Shown piece after piece: positions 9,426 to 18,354 of a DNA stretch of 64,000 bases (its first letter is position 1; every line of letters begins with the position of its first letter). The translations under genes and the position numbers were made by a program. This DNA is from Streptomyces sp. NBC_00258 (GTDB taxonomy: Bacteria; Actinomycetota; Actinomycetes; Streptomycetales; Streptomycetaceae). Location: assembly GCF_036182465.1 (NCBI RefSeq), contig NZ_CP108081.1, positions 4,526,001-4,590,000 of the forward strand, read 5' to 3'. A model generated the notes under the pieces. It was not told where the DNA came from. It was given only the letters and a program-made list of their open reading frames with translations, and did no database searches.

Positions 9426-10715
9426 TCACCTGCGGATCCGGGCCGCCACGCCGAGACTCGCATGATGCCTGCCCATCTCCCGGGCGAACTCCCCTCCCGC
9501 AAAGGTCAGTTCATCGGATTCAAGCAGGATGGACAAGGCCTCGCTGACTCTCCCGCGATACGACCCGAACTGCTCCGCGGCCCGCTGCCGCCACTCTCCG
9601 GGAGTAGCGGGCCCATTCCATGCCCGCCACCAGAGATCGGTGAGAGCAAGATGCGCGTACGCCCCCTGAAGAACCCCCGGGATGGGGCGCGGGTCCGGCC
9701 GCCATCCCACGCGGTGCAGGGTGCCCCCGTCCGGACGGAACAGGGGTATGAGCTCATGGAGGGAAGCCAGCTTGTTGTGATGGGCCTCGTGCACCAGGAC
9801 CTCCGTCAACTGCGGTGCATCAGCGGGCAATTGAGCGAGTACGGCGCCTGGAGCGGCCCGGAGTGTGGCGCTCATCGCGGCACCGCCGGCGCTTTCCGAC
9901 AGTGCCAGAGGCACCACGGCGCGCAGCACCGCCATTGTCTCGGCAGCACGCCCGGGATGGGTCGCCGAGAGCAGCTCATGAGCCTCGCGCCAGCGCTGCG
10001 CCCAGAGCCTGTGGGCGGAGAGCGGCCGCTCGGCCGCGGGTAACGCCGCAGGGCCGATCCCCCGCGGCAGCACCCGGTAGGGGTCCAAGTCGTCGAGTAC
10101 GACCGCGCTGCCGGGCAGGACGCGCAACGCGGACCAGCCCGGCCCGCCACCGAGCGGGCGCGGTGCACCCAGCCGGTGCCGGGCTGCGGGGCTCGGCAGT
10201 TCCACTCCATCGCCGGTGCCGTCCGTGATCCGCACCAGCCCGGCGTGGCTGCTCAGGCTGACGCTGCCCGACAGGCAGCGGAGCACGCCGAGGCCAGGCA
10301 GTGTCAAGGTGCCTGTCGGCAGTGTCAGCGTGCCACTGACCCGGCAACCCGCGCGGACGGCGGCGGCGACAGCGACACCGCCCAGGTGGGCCAGATGCCT
10401 TTCGAAGGCGGGGCCGTCGGGCGAGGCGAGCGCTGCGGAAAGCCATGCCCCGATCATCGGGTAGTCGACGACGTCACGGACCGCTGTGGCATCGGTGCGC
10501 TCCGCACGTTCGAGCAGCGTCCAGTCGCTCTTGAAACGTTGGCGCACGCCAGGGGACAGCAGGGTGCTTCGCCGTTCGACCAGGACGAGTAGCGACTTGA
10601 GAAGCAACAGTCGACGCGCGTGGAGTCCGGCACGCAGTGCCGCTGTGCCGGCCGGCGAGGGCTGGGTCCTCGCCAACTCCGCGAAGACCTCGGAGGTGAC
10701 GGACGACGGAGTCAT
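9426..10715 (-). CDS. aKG-HExxH-type peptide beta-hydroxylase homologue, stand-alone
   Basis: Protein of 429 residues with the HExxH motif H309-E310-A-H-H313 inside VLVHEAHHNKLASLHE. The surrounding pattern (long helical N-terminus, conserved VLVHExxHxK block, late WRxGWRPDPRP-like segment) fits the HEXXH family linked to FxSxx-COOH cyclophane peptides. That family was recently interpreted as 2-oxoglutarate-dependent peptide beta-hydroxylases rather than metallopeptidases. In many genomes this domain is fused behind the radical SAM maturase FxsB; here it stands alone and the metal-binding motif is intact. Its ATG overlaps the stop of the upstream small peptide gene as ATGA, so translation is probably coupled. 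Function is inferred from family only. Confidence 0.8.
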   Translation of the reverse strand: MTPSSVTSEVFAELARTQPSPAGTAALRAGLHARRLLLLKSLLVLVERRSTLLSPGVRQRFKSDWTLLERAERTDATAVRDVVDYPMIGAWLSAALASPDGPAFERHLAHLGGVAVAAAVRAGCRVSGTLTLPTGTLTLPGLGVLRCLSGSVSLSSHAGLVRITDGTGDGVELPSPAARHRLGAPRPLGGGPGWSALRVLPGSAVVLDDLDPYRVLPRGIGPAALPAAERPLSAHRLWAQRWREAHELLSATHPGRAAETMAVLRAVVPLALSESAGGAAMSATLRAAPGAVLAQLPADAPQLTEVLVHEAHHNKLASLHELIPLFRPDGGTLHRVGWRPDPRPIPGVLQGAYAHLALTDLWWRAWNGPATPGEWRQRAAEQFGSYRGRVSEALSILLESDELTFAGGEFAREMGRHHASLGVAARIRR

Positions 10716-10987
10716 CCCAGCCTTGCCCCACTCCGTGCGGACTCCGCGCATCCGACCGAAAACGAACGCACAGCAGGCTCTCTTCGCACATGGGCCGGAT
10801 CGCTGGTGGTGTGCCAGACCTCCCCGAACTCACGGGAGTTGTCGAGCACCTGATCAACCGCCGCCGCAAGCCCCGGATCATCCATGGCACGCAATGTCCG
10901 CAGGTCGACGTCGGTGAGGTCGGGCAGGGCCACCGTCCGTCCGGTGTCCCGGCCAGGGTCGGCCGCCCGATTCCTCTGCTCCCCCAC
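10712..10987 (-). CDS. FxsA-like small peptide, candidate precursor of a modified peptide
   Basis: Small ORF of 91 residues. The segment LPDLTDVDLRTLRAMDDP (21-38), followed by GLAAAVDQVL, matches the D-L-x-x-L-D-L-x-x-L-x-x-L leader pattern of FxsA precursors as I know them. The tail is different: residues 53-65 read EFGEVWHTTSDPA and the protein continues to a C-terminus ...SARSGARLG, so the defining FxSxx carboxy-terminus is absent. Start GTG 10987 has a good ribosome site, GGGAGGAG six bases upstream; GTG 10933 is an alternative. The stop overlaps the ATG of the HExxH gene (ATGA), strong evidence that this is a real gene. Possible core residues are F54 and W58, an inference. Confidence 0.65.
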   Translation of the reverse strand: MGEQRNRAADPGRDTGRTVALPDLTDVDLRTLRAMDDPGLAAAVDQVLDNSREFGEVWHTTSDPAHVRREPAVRSFSVGCAESARSGARLG

Positions 10988-11077
10988 CCTCGGCTCCTCC
11001 CTGCCGACGCCCGCCCCGCACGGCCGCAACGGCTGCCCAGTTCTTCCCGACGCGTGGGAATCAGAAACCCTTGCCGA

Positions 11078-14000
11078 TCAACTCCGGTCATGCGCCGCGT
11101 GGTTGAGCCGCCCCTCGGACCAGGGGTACCAGGGCGGCGAGGCACGGCTCCACTCGTCGTCCGGCAGCGGCCGGCGGCCGGCGGACGACGCCGGTCGCGC
11201 GGCCAGTTCCTCGGCGGCGCGGCGAGTCGACTCGACGTCGTCCCAGTCGACTTCGGTGAGCACTCCGACGAGCCGCTGCCACTGGTCGCGGGCCGCCCGG
11301 TAGGTCTCGCCGGCCGCGGCGGGTCGCCCCATGAGGGCGAGGGCCGCGGCGCGGCCGTGCAGCGCGCGGGCGGCCGTCACCGAGCCGGGGTCGTCGCCGT
11401 GGGCCCGGCGGGCCTCGCGCTCCGCGGCCTCGTACGCCTGGAGCGCGTCGGCCAGGACGGGCGCCCCGGCGCGGTGCCACAGTTCCAGGCGCACCCGCCC
11501 CAACTGGAGCCAGGACTCGGCCTGTACGGCGTCGTCGGCGGCAGCCCGGGCCGCCTGCCCCAGCAGATGCCGGCTCTCGTAGAGGTCCGGCAGGAAGCCC
11601 AGATGCCGGAACCGCTGTGCCAGCGCGCTCCCGATGAGCCCCTGGAGTCTGCCGCGCTGGGCGGACCGGGCGGGCAGGGCCTTGAGCGCCTCGCGCAGGA
11701 CGTTCTCGGCCCGGTCGACGATGCCGGCGCCGTCCGGCCGGGAGGCGCGCCGGAGCAGTGACTCGCCCCAGACGGTGAGGAGTTCGCAGCGCCGGACGCT
11801 GTCCGGCGGAGCGAGCATGGCTGCCGTCTCGTACGCCTCGTCGGCCGCCGGGTGGTCGCCCGCGGCGTCGTGGAAGGCGGCCCGGGCGGCCAGGCAGGAC
11901 AGACGGAGGGCCGGGTCGTCGGCCGCGGCGCGTTCGGCGCGTACGAGGGCGTCGTGGGCCTCGGCCCCGTCGGCCCCGGAGGCGTGCAGGGCTCGGGCGA
12001 GGTCCAGCAGGGCCGGGCCGCGTACCGCGTCGGGGGCGCCCTCGCTGTCCAACAGTGCGCATCCTTCGCGGAGTTCGGGAACAGCTTCCCCGGGCCGGCC
12101 CAGGTCGAGCAGCAGTCGTCCGCGGCGCAGCAGCCGCGCCCGGCGCAGGGGGGCGGGCCAGTGGCCGTCCGGGTCCAACGGGACGCCGAGGACGTCGAGT
12201 GCGGCGGTGAGGTGTGCGGTGTCCGCGGTGAGGCGCCACAACTCGTGCCGGGACGCGGCGAGTTCGAGTGCGGCCTCGCTCCGGCCGGGGCTGCCGGCCG
12301 GTGCGGCGCGGTGTGCGCGGGTGAACTCGGCGACGGCGGCGTTCAGGAGCTGCGCGCGGCGGTCGCCGGTGCGCGCGGCCGCGGTGCCGGCCTCCGCCCG
12401 CAGGACCCGGCCGAGGAGCACATGGGCGCGTACGGCGTCGGGGAGGCCGGTGCCGCCCTGGCGTACGGCTGCTTCGGCCTGTTCCTTCGCGCGGCGCAGG
12501 ACGGTCGGGTCGGCCAGGGCCTGCCACTGGCCGAGGAGCCGCTCGGCCTCGGCGAGAGGGACGGGCGTCTCCAGGTCGGGGAGGTAGAAGCGCAGGACCC
12601 GGGCGGGGATGCGGGCGAACAGTTCTGCCTCGACATCGCCGCGGTCGTCCCGCTGTCCCTCGCCGTCGGTGACGCCGGTCGCGGTGACGGTCGTGTCGTG
12701 GTCGGCGAGTCGGGCGGAGGCGAACGCGGCGAAGTTGCGGGTGCCCTTGCCGAAGTGGCGTTCCACGTAGGCGGAGCAGTGTTTGAGGACCAGTCCGGCG
12801 GTGTCCTGGTCGAGTGAGCTGAGCAGCAGGTCCTGGACTCGGCCCGGGTAGACGAAGCAGGGCTGCCGTTCGGTGCCGGGCAGTTGCCTGAGCAGGCCGC
12901 CCAGGAGGACTTCGGCCAGTTCCATGGGCCCGGTGTCCGGGAGCATGGCCCGCTGGACGAGTTGCATGACGGGCAGGGTGAGCGGGGCCGCGGCGAGGTA
13001 CACGGCGAGGCGGACCGCGCCGGGCGAGGCGCCGGCGCGGAAGGCGCGCAGGAGTTCGTCGTCGCCGCGTGGGGCGGGGGGCTGTGCGGGCACGTTCTGC
13101 GCCGGCGCGGGGGCGGGGGTGGTCCAGGCGGCCCAGGCCCGTTCGCTGGTGGGGCCGGTGCCGGACAGGAGGCGGGAGAAGGCCTCGAAGGCCTCGGGGG
13201 TCGGCTGGAGCACCGGCACGGGGCGGGCTCCGGCGGCCGGTTCCTCCCAGGGTTCCTCGTCGGGCAGGAAGGTGGTGCGTCCGCCGGTCTCCGCCTGCCT
13301 GACCAGCAGGCCCGGTTCGGCGGGCAGTGCGGTGCGGCCCCAGAGCCGGGGTGGCAGCGGCTGGACGACGGCGAGCGGCGAGGTGCGGGGCCAGCCGTGC
13401 AGGAGCCGCTGTGCGCTGCCGTTCTGCCACAGGGGGCCCACGCAGTCGCTGATCACGAGGGTGAGCCAGCGGCCCGTGGGGTCGTGGAACTCGTCGGCCG
13501 AGCGCAGCCGGGTGTGGTGACCGGGTCCGGCCGTGGTGCCGATGAGCGGGATGCCGCCCTCGCCCGCGTACAGATGGTGGACCCGGACGCTGCCGAAGGC
13601 CCCGGACTGCTGGCAGGCCTGGCGCAGTTCCTCGACCAGTTGCCCCCAGACGGCCATCGCGGGGCCGGTGTCCATCAGGAGCTGGATGTCGCAGCGCCGG
13701 CGGCGGCCCGGGCGGCGGACGGGCACCAGGACTCCGCTGGCGGCCGCATGGTCGGCGGTCGCCTCCTCGTCGATCGCCCCGTCCCGGGGCGGGGCGGCGG
13801 GTCCCCGGTAGCGGCCCAGGGCGCGCAGCGCCTGTTCGAGACCCAGCAGGCCCGGCAGCGCGGTGGCCGCCGGGGCGCGCACCGGGAAGACCTGCCGGGC
13901 GCCGTCGGCCCGCGGACCGGCACCGCCGCCGGCCGTGTGCAGGGGGACGGCGCCGAGCGAGGTGTCCGTGCCGGGTTCCCGGCCGGGCCCGGGGGTGTGG

Positions 14001-14221
14001 TCCGCCGGTGAGCGGATCGTCGGCCCCGTCCCGTCGGTCCCGTTCTCCGGCGCGGCGGGCGGGTCGGCCTGTCCGTGGTCCCGCTCGGCGCGGGGCGGCG
14101 CCGCGTCGAGCCACCGGGACAGCCAGACGGCGTCGGCCACCTCTTCGGCGGTGGGGTCGAGACCGCCCCGGCGCAGCCTGCCGATCAGTTCCTCCAGATG
14201 CATCCCGTGCATCCGGCTCAC
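11078..14221 (-). CDS. SAV_2336-type protein: vWA-like domain plus helical repeats
   Basis: Protein of 1047 residues. After a short helical N-terminus (HLEELIGRLRRGGLDPTAEE) and a disordered Pro/Gly linker, residues about 175-330 form a vWA-like fold (CDIQLLMDTGPAM, then WLTLVISDCVGPLW). The MIDAS signature DxSxS is replaced by D184-T-G-P-A188, so metal binding may be lost. The remaining half is alpha-helical, TPR-like, rich in ELAASRHELWR-type repeats. The family occurs with MoxR ATPases and VMAP proteins in actinobacterial ternary systems. ATG 14221 overlaps the MoxR stop as ATGA, so the two are co-translated. Probable role: scaffold or sensor working with the MoxR ATPase. Confidence 0.8.
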   Translation of the reverse strand: MSRMHGMHLEELIGRLRRGGLDPTAEEVADAVWLSRWLDAAPPRAERDHGQADPPAAPENGTDGTGPTIRSPADHTPGPGREPGTDTSLGAVPLHTAGGGAGPRADGARQVFPVRAPAATALPGLLGLEQALRALGRYRGPAAPPRDGAIDEEATADHAAASGVLVPVRRPGRRRRCDIQLLMDTGPAMAVWGQLVEELRQACQQSGAFGSVRVHHLYAGEGGIPLIGTTAGPGHHTRLRSADEFHDPTGRWLTLVISDCVGPLWQNGSAQRLLHGWPRTSPLAVVQPLPPRLWGRTALPAEPGLLVRQAETGGRTTFLPDEEPWEEPAAGARPVPVLQPTPEAFEAFSRLLSGTGPTSERAWAAWTTPAPAPAQNVPAQPPAPRGDDELLRAFRAGASPGAVRLAVYLAAAPLTLPVMQLVQRAMLPDTGPMELAEVLLGGLLRQLPGTERQPCFVYPGRVQDLLLSSLDQDTAGLVLKHCSAYVERHFGKGTRNFAAFASARLADHDTTVTATGVTDGEGQRDDRGDVEAELFARIPARVLRFYLPDLETPVPLAEAERLLGQWQALADPTVLRRAKEQAEAAVRQGGTGLPDAVRAHVLLGRVLRAEAGTAAARTGDRRAQLLNAAVAEFTRAHRAAPAGSPGRSEAALELAASRHELWRLTADTAHLTAALDVLGVPLDPDGHWPAPLRRARLLRRGRLLLDLGRPGEAVPELREGCALLDSEGAPDAVRGPALLDLARALHASGADGAEAHDALVRAERAAADDPALRLSCLAARAAFHDAAGDHPAADEAYETAAMLAPPDSVRRCELLTVWGESLLRRASRPDGAGIVDRAENVLREALKALPARSAQRGRLQGLIGSALAQRFRHLGFLPDLYESRHLLGQAARAAADDAVQAESWLQLGRVRLELWHRAGAPVLADALQAYEAAEREARRAHGDDPGSVTAARALHGRAAALALMGRPAAAGETYRAARDQWQRLVGVLTEVDWDDVESTRRAAEELAARPASSAGRRPLPDDEWSRASPPWYPWSEGRLNHAAHDRS

Positions 14222-15240
14222 CGCGAGCGGTCGAGTGGGTGCATGAGCAGGTCCGCGATCCGCTCGCGGGTGAGGCGCTCCGCGTGGGGGGTGTGCTGGG
14301 TGAGGAAGAGGGCGTTGAGCAGTTGGTCCGCGGCGACGACCTCGCCGGGCTCCCGGTCGAGGAAGCGGTCGATGAGATCGCGGCCCGCCTCGACGCTCTC
14401 GCCGCCGAGGTGCGCCTCGACCATGGCGGTGAGCTGTTCCTCACCTGGCGGTTCGAGCTCCAGCTGGATGCAGCGCCGCAGGAGGGGCGCGGGGAAGTCC
14501 CTCTCCCCGTTGGACGTCAGGATGATGAGCGGGAAGGCGGTGCAGGCGACGCGTCCACCGTGCACGGGTACGCGGCGGCCGTCGTGGGTGAGCACCTCCA
14601 CGACGGGTTCGCGGTCGGCCACGCGCTCCAGCTCGGGGATGGCGAACTCGCCCTCCTCCAGCGTGTTCAGAAGGTCGTTGGGCAGATCGAGGTCGCTCTT
14701 GTCGAGCTCGTCGATCAGCAGGACGCGGGGCACCTCGGCGGGCAGCAGCGCGGTGCCGAGGGGGCCGAGTCGTACGTACGATCCGATGCCGGACGGGGCG
14801 GCCGCCGGCGCGGCGGTGGCGCCCTGGGCCCGCTCCAGCTGGACGTCCTGGAGGCGGCCGATGGCGTCGTAGCGGTACAGGCCGTCCTGGAGCGTGGTGC
14901 GGCTGACGACGGGCCAGCGCAGAACCCGGCCGAGGCCCAGCTCGTGGGCCACCGCGTAGGCGAGGGTGGACTTGCCCGTGCCCGGGTTGCCGGTGACGAG
15001 GAGGGGGCGGCGCAGATAGAGGGCCGCGTTGACGGCGTCGACCTCGGCGGGCCGGGGCGCGTAGTTCTCGACGAGGCGCCGCCGTACGCCGAGCCGGCGG
15101 GCGCTGCTGGGGTCGTCCGGTCCGGACTCGGGTCGGTCGGGTGCCGCCGCGAAGTCCCGCCAAGGGGGCGGCGGGGGTAACTGCCGCACACCGTCGTGCG
15201 GCTGACCCACCCCTCGGTAGATCCGCCAGTCGTTCACCAT
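14218..15240 (-). CDS. MoxR-type AAA+ ATPase
   Basis: AAA+ ATPase of 340 residues. Walker A is GNPGTGKS (84-91), Walker B is VLLIDELDK, sensor 1 is LIILTSNGERD, and an arginine-finger-like LLRRC follows. These place it in the MoxR group, which remodels or activates partner proteins and is usually encoded beside vWA proteins. ATG 15240 has GGGAGGAG upstream; GTG 15237 directly follows. It overlaps the vWA gene downstream (ATGA) and lies 154 nt after the trypsin-VMAP gene, a gap in which I see no gene. Together these make the vWA-MoxR-VMAP trio. Confidence 0.9.
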   Translation of the reverse strand: MVNDWRIYRGVGQPHDGVRQLPPPPPWRDFAAAPDRPESGPDDPSSARRLGVRRRLVENYAPRPAEVDAVNAALYLRRPLLVTGNPGTGKSTLAYAVAHELGLGRVLRWPVVSRTTLQDGLYRYDAIGRLQDVQLERAQGATAAPAAAPSGIGSYVRLGPLGTALLPAEVPRVLLIDELDKSDLDLPNDLLNTLEEGEFAIPELERVADREPVVEVLTHDGRRVPVHGGRVACTAFPLIILTSNGERDFPAPLLRRCIQLELEPPGEEQLTAMVEAHLGGESVEAGRDLIDRFLDREPGEVVAADQLLNALFLTQHTPHAERLTRERIADLLMHPLDRSR

Positions 15241-15394
15241 GGGCTCCTCCCGGCTCTGGTGATCATGCAGCGGGTCCCGGCTGTTCGATGTACGACGTTA
15301 CCGCCGGTGCGCCGGGCCTGCCGAGCTTCCTGTTCGTCCGGTATCGAATCCGGTCAGCGAACATCCGTGCGAGGCAAGGGAGTTGGGAGTCGAT

Positions 15395-17479
15395 TCACGT
15401 GTCGGGGGCTGCCATGAGGGGCGGTTGCATGGGTTCCGTTCCGTGTGGCGGACGATCCGGCGGATCGAACAGTACAGCGATGTCGCCCACGAGACCCTCC
15501 GCCGTGTCGGGATCCGACACCCGGATCCTGAGCTCGCGCACCTGCCGGTGCAGGCCTTCGGCCCCGCCCGACAGACCCAGCAACTGCCCGGCCCGCAGAT
15601 GGAACTCCCGGCACTCGTCGTGGTCGTGGCCGTCCCTGCGCCACAGCACCAGGGGATGCCCGGCGGCGAGCGCGGCCGCCATCGCGTCGAGGCCGGGACC
15701 GCTCCCGACGGGACCGCAGTGGACGGGCACGCACGCGTCGTCCATGCCCGAGAGCCGGCCGTACGCCGCCATCCTGCCCTCCGGGCGTCCCGTCTCCGGG
15801 TGCCCCTGTGCCGTCGCCTCGCCCCTCAGCGGCCCGGCGGACAGCGGCCGGCCCGTCACGCCCGCCCATCTGCGGCGCCATTCGGGGCTGGGCGGCCGGG
15901 TGCCCCGCCGGCGGTCGCGGATGACGACGACCCTGCGCAGCCCGAGCGGCATCGACTGCTCGTCGAAGAGGTCCGCGTCGTCCCAGGCGTCATCGGCGCC
16001 GAGCCGCCAGTCGTCGAGCGGTACGTCGAACAGCCGGCGCGGCAGGAAGGCCTCGACCGCGGCCAGGTGTTCGCCGCGGTCGCCCAGGCGCAGGGCCTCC
16101 GCGAGCGGTTCCCTCAGGTACTGGTGCAGTTCGTCGCGGCGCACGCCGTGGTCGTTGCTGTAGAGCGGGGTGACGTCCTGGCCGTCGTAGAGGAGCTTGA
16201 CGCTCAGGGGATACCGCTCTCCGTAGACGGGCTCCCCGACGTCGACGAGGACGTCGGCCCGGGCCCGGGACGGTGTCCCGGCCGGCGTCGGCCCGGCCAC
16301 CGTGACGACGGTCGCCGGCGTCCGGAGGGTCTCCTCGGGCAGACGGTCCAGGAGGGCGTCGATGTCCTCGCGGATGGCCTGCCGTGCGTAGAGGGTCGCC
16401 TGCTCGGTGATCCAGACGGTGAAGGCGCGCAGCCGGTCCCGGTCCAGGCCGGCGGGGTGGTCGAGAGCGGACTGCCTGGCCACCTTCGCCGCGTACAACA
16501 GGACGGCGTCGAGGGCGAGTTCGGGTCTGCCGCCGTGGTCGCCGGGGTCCCGCAGGCCGTGCAGCAGTCCGGCGCCCTCGCGCCAGGTGCGCGGGTCGTG
16601 CTCGATGGGCGAGCGGTAGTCCTCCTGCACCACACGGGACTTGACCTCGTGGACGAGGTGCATGACCTCCCCCGGTCCGCCGGGCGGCGGGAGATGGGCG
16701 AAGTGGCCGTAGAGGCGGACGCGCAGTCCGGGATCGAGCCCCTGGGCACCGGGACCGCGCAGCCGTGTCTGGGCCCTGGTCCAGTCCGCGCCCGCCGCCG
16801 GGTCGTTGAAGCGGTCGAGGTGGTGGAGGTCGTGCTCCCCCATGACGGTGTGCAGGATCTCGCCGCCCCGCACGTCGTACAGCTCGCGCAGCGCGGTGAT
16901 GGGGACGGCCGCTCCCTCGTGCCGGCCGCGCCCCTTGTTCATGCCGATGACGGCGCCGTGCCGCAGATCGACGACGGGCCCGCCCGAGACTCCCTCGACC
17001 GGCGTCTGGCCGGTGAGGAGCAGCGCCTTGCCGTCCAGGGCCGACGCCTCTCCGATGCCGTGCCGCATACCGAGGTCGCCGGTCTGGCGTGACCAGCCGT
17101 GCAGGCTGACCTGAGCGGGGATGGTCGGCGCCCGGTCGCTGAGCCAGACGCACGGCGCGTCGTCCGCGCCCCGCACCCTGACGAGCGCGATGTCCGGGAA
17201 CCGCCAGCTGCCGCGGGCCCCGTCGGGCTCTTCGGGCCGCGGTTTGGCGAGCACCACCTCGCCGGTGGTCTTGCCGCCCTGCCAGGTCACGCCGACGGCG
17301 TTGCCACTTCGCCACACGGCCGCTCCCCCCTTTCCCACGACATGGGCGCAGGTCAGCAGCCAGCCGGGTGCTATGAAGAAACCGCTGCCCCAGTACTCCT
17401 CACGGTCCGGTGCATACCCGTCGCCCGGGGCCACGATGCGCGCGAGCGAGGGGCGCACCATCTCCTCAAGGGCGCTCAT
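15395..17479 (-). CDS. Trypsin-like serine protease fused to VMAP-C domain
   Basis: Protein of 694 residues. The N-terminal 220 residues are an S1-type protease without a signal peptide. The triad is H46 (LLTCAHVV), D96 (FPDIALVRV) and S165 (VEGVSGGPVV), all intact, so it is probably an active cytoplasmic protease. The rest matches the VMAP C-terminal region (vWA-MoxR associated protein), with LLHGLRD, RLRAFTVWI and a C-terminal PLVLWRRDGHDH block. ATG 17479 overlaps the stop of the Trypco1 gene (ATGA). In published comparative genomics of such ternary systems the protease is viewed as the effector. The trigger and substrates are unknown. Confidence 0.85.
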   Translation of the reverse strand: MSALEEMVRPSLARIVAPGDGYAPDREEYWGSGFFIAPGWLLTCAHVVGKGGAAVWRSGNAVGVTWQGGKTTGEVVLAKPRPEEPDGARGSWRFPDIALVRVRGADDAPCVWLSDRAPTIPAQVSLHGWSRQTGDLGMRHGIGEASALDGKALLLTGQTPVEGVSGGPVVDLRHGAVIGMNKGRGRHEGAAVPITALRELYDVRGGEILHTVMGEHDLHHLDRFNDPAAGADWTRAQTRLRGPGAQGLDPGLRVRLYGHFAHLPPPGGPGEVMHLVHEVKSRVVQEDYRSPIEHDPRTWREGAGLLHGLRDPGDHGGRPELALDAVLLYAAKVARQSALDHPAGLDRDRLRAFTVWITEQATLYARQAIREDIDALLDRLPEETLRTPATVVTVAGPTPAGTPSRARADVLVDVGEPVYGERYPLSVKLLYDGQDVTPLYSNDHGVRRDELHQYLREPLAEALRLGDRGEHLAAVEAFLPRRLFDVPLDDWRLGADDAWDDADLFDEQSMPLGLRRVVVIRDRRRGTRPPSPEWRRRWAGVTGRPLSAGPLRGEATAQGHPETGRPEGRMAAYGRLSGMDDACVPVHCGPVGSGPGLDAMAAALAAGHPLVLWRRDGHDHDECREFHLRAGQLLGLSGGAEGLHRQVRELRIRVSDPDTAEGLVGDIAVLFDPPDRPPHGTEPMQPPLMAAPDT

Positions 17480-17886
17480 CCGGTGCCGGAGGACGAGGGT
17501 CCGGGCTGCCCGTCGCCGCCGTCTCCCCGCCCCGCACCCGCCGTGCCCGCCTGCCCCGCGGGCTCGGTCCAGGTCAGGGACACGGAAAGGGAAGCCTGGC
17601 CACCGCCTCCCGCGATGGCTCCTACGATCCTGCCTGCCTGCGCCGACAGTTCGATGCCGAAGCTCACGGCCACCTCGACCGGTGCCGGGGTGTGCAGACC
17701 GGCGCGCAGGGAGCGCACGACGCCACCGACCGCGTCGGCCAGTCCGCCCGCCATGTCGATGATCCGGTCCCCGACCCCGGTGTCCTGATATCCGTCCCGC
17801 TCCAGCTCGGCCTCGTCCGCCGCACTGACCCTGGCCCATACGACGGTCCCGTCGTCGAGCCGTATCCGTTCGATCCCTCCACCCAC
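17476..17886 (-). CDS. Trypco1 (CU044_2847-type) trypsin-co-occurring protein
   Basis: Small protein of 136 residues. It opens IERIRLDDGTVVWARVS and contains VEVAVSFGIELSAQAG followed by a SLSVSLTW strand, which is the CU044_2847 / trypsin-co-occurring domain 1 pattern. The C-terminal 25 residues are Gly/Ser-rich. GTG 17886 is chosen because it begins just before the conserved first strand; upstream in-frame sequence is not conserved-looking. It is the first gene of the seven-gene minus-strand run and overlaps the protease gene by ATGA. The family is thought to recruit or regulate the neighbouring trypsin. Confidence 0.8.
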   Translation of the reverse strand: MGGGIERIRLDDGTVVWARVSAADEAELERDGYQDTGVGDRIIDMAGGLADAVGGVVRSLRAGLHTPAPVEVAVSFGIELSAQAGRIVGAIAGGGGQASLSVSLTWTEPAGQAGTAGAGRGDGGDGQPGPSSSGTG

Positions 17887-18117
17887 GGCGCCCCCGTCCG
17901 TTCGCTGCCGGTTTCCCTTTGCCAACTGTGAAGCTCCCCTACCGCAGGGAAGGAGAAGGCTAACTCCGGACCTGGGACATGTGCGAGGGGCACCTATCGG
18001 TGACGGCTCCCGGCGACCGGATCCGGCGGGCAGTACATAGGCTGTGACCGGAAACCGGTCCACGGACTGTGAACTGTGACCGGAAGCGGAACACGGACGC
18101 ACGCAGGAGAACACCCC

Positions 18118-18300
18118 ATGTACTTCACCGACCGCGGCATCGAGGAACTGGAGAAGCGGCGCGGCCAGGAAGAGGTCACCTTCGAGTGGCTCGCCGAGCA
18201 GCTGCGTACGTTCGTCGATCTCAACCCGGACTTCGAGGTTCCGGTGGAGCGGCTGGCGACCTGGCTGGCACGGCTGGACGACGACGAGGACGACGAGTAG
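18118..18300 (+). CDS. Small acidic DUF6104-like protein
   Basis: A 60-residue protein beginning MYFTDRGIEELEKRRG and ending in an Asp/Glu run. Very similar short proteins are widespread in Streptomyces and carry a DUF label with no known function. ATG 18118 has CAGGAGA upstream. It is divergent from the Trypco1 gene; the roughly 230 nt between them should hold both promoters, but I could not place a convincing -10/-35 pair. The composition suggests a soluble helical protein. Confidence 0.75.
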   Translation: MYFTDRGIEELEKRRGQEEVTFEWLAEQLRTFVDLNPDFEVPVERLATWLARLDDDEDDE

Positions 18301-18354
18301 GGCCTGTTCAGGGTTGGAGCCAGGCCCGCTCGGGGCTGACAGCAAGGTCTGGTC

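Noticed and set aside
9780..9810. HEAHH motif read as a zinc metallopeptidase
   Set aside because: The surrounding sequence and gene context fit the HEXXH peptide-modification family, not a peptidase fold.
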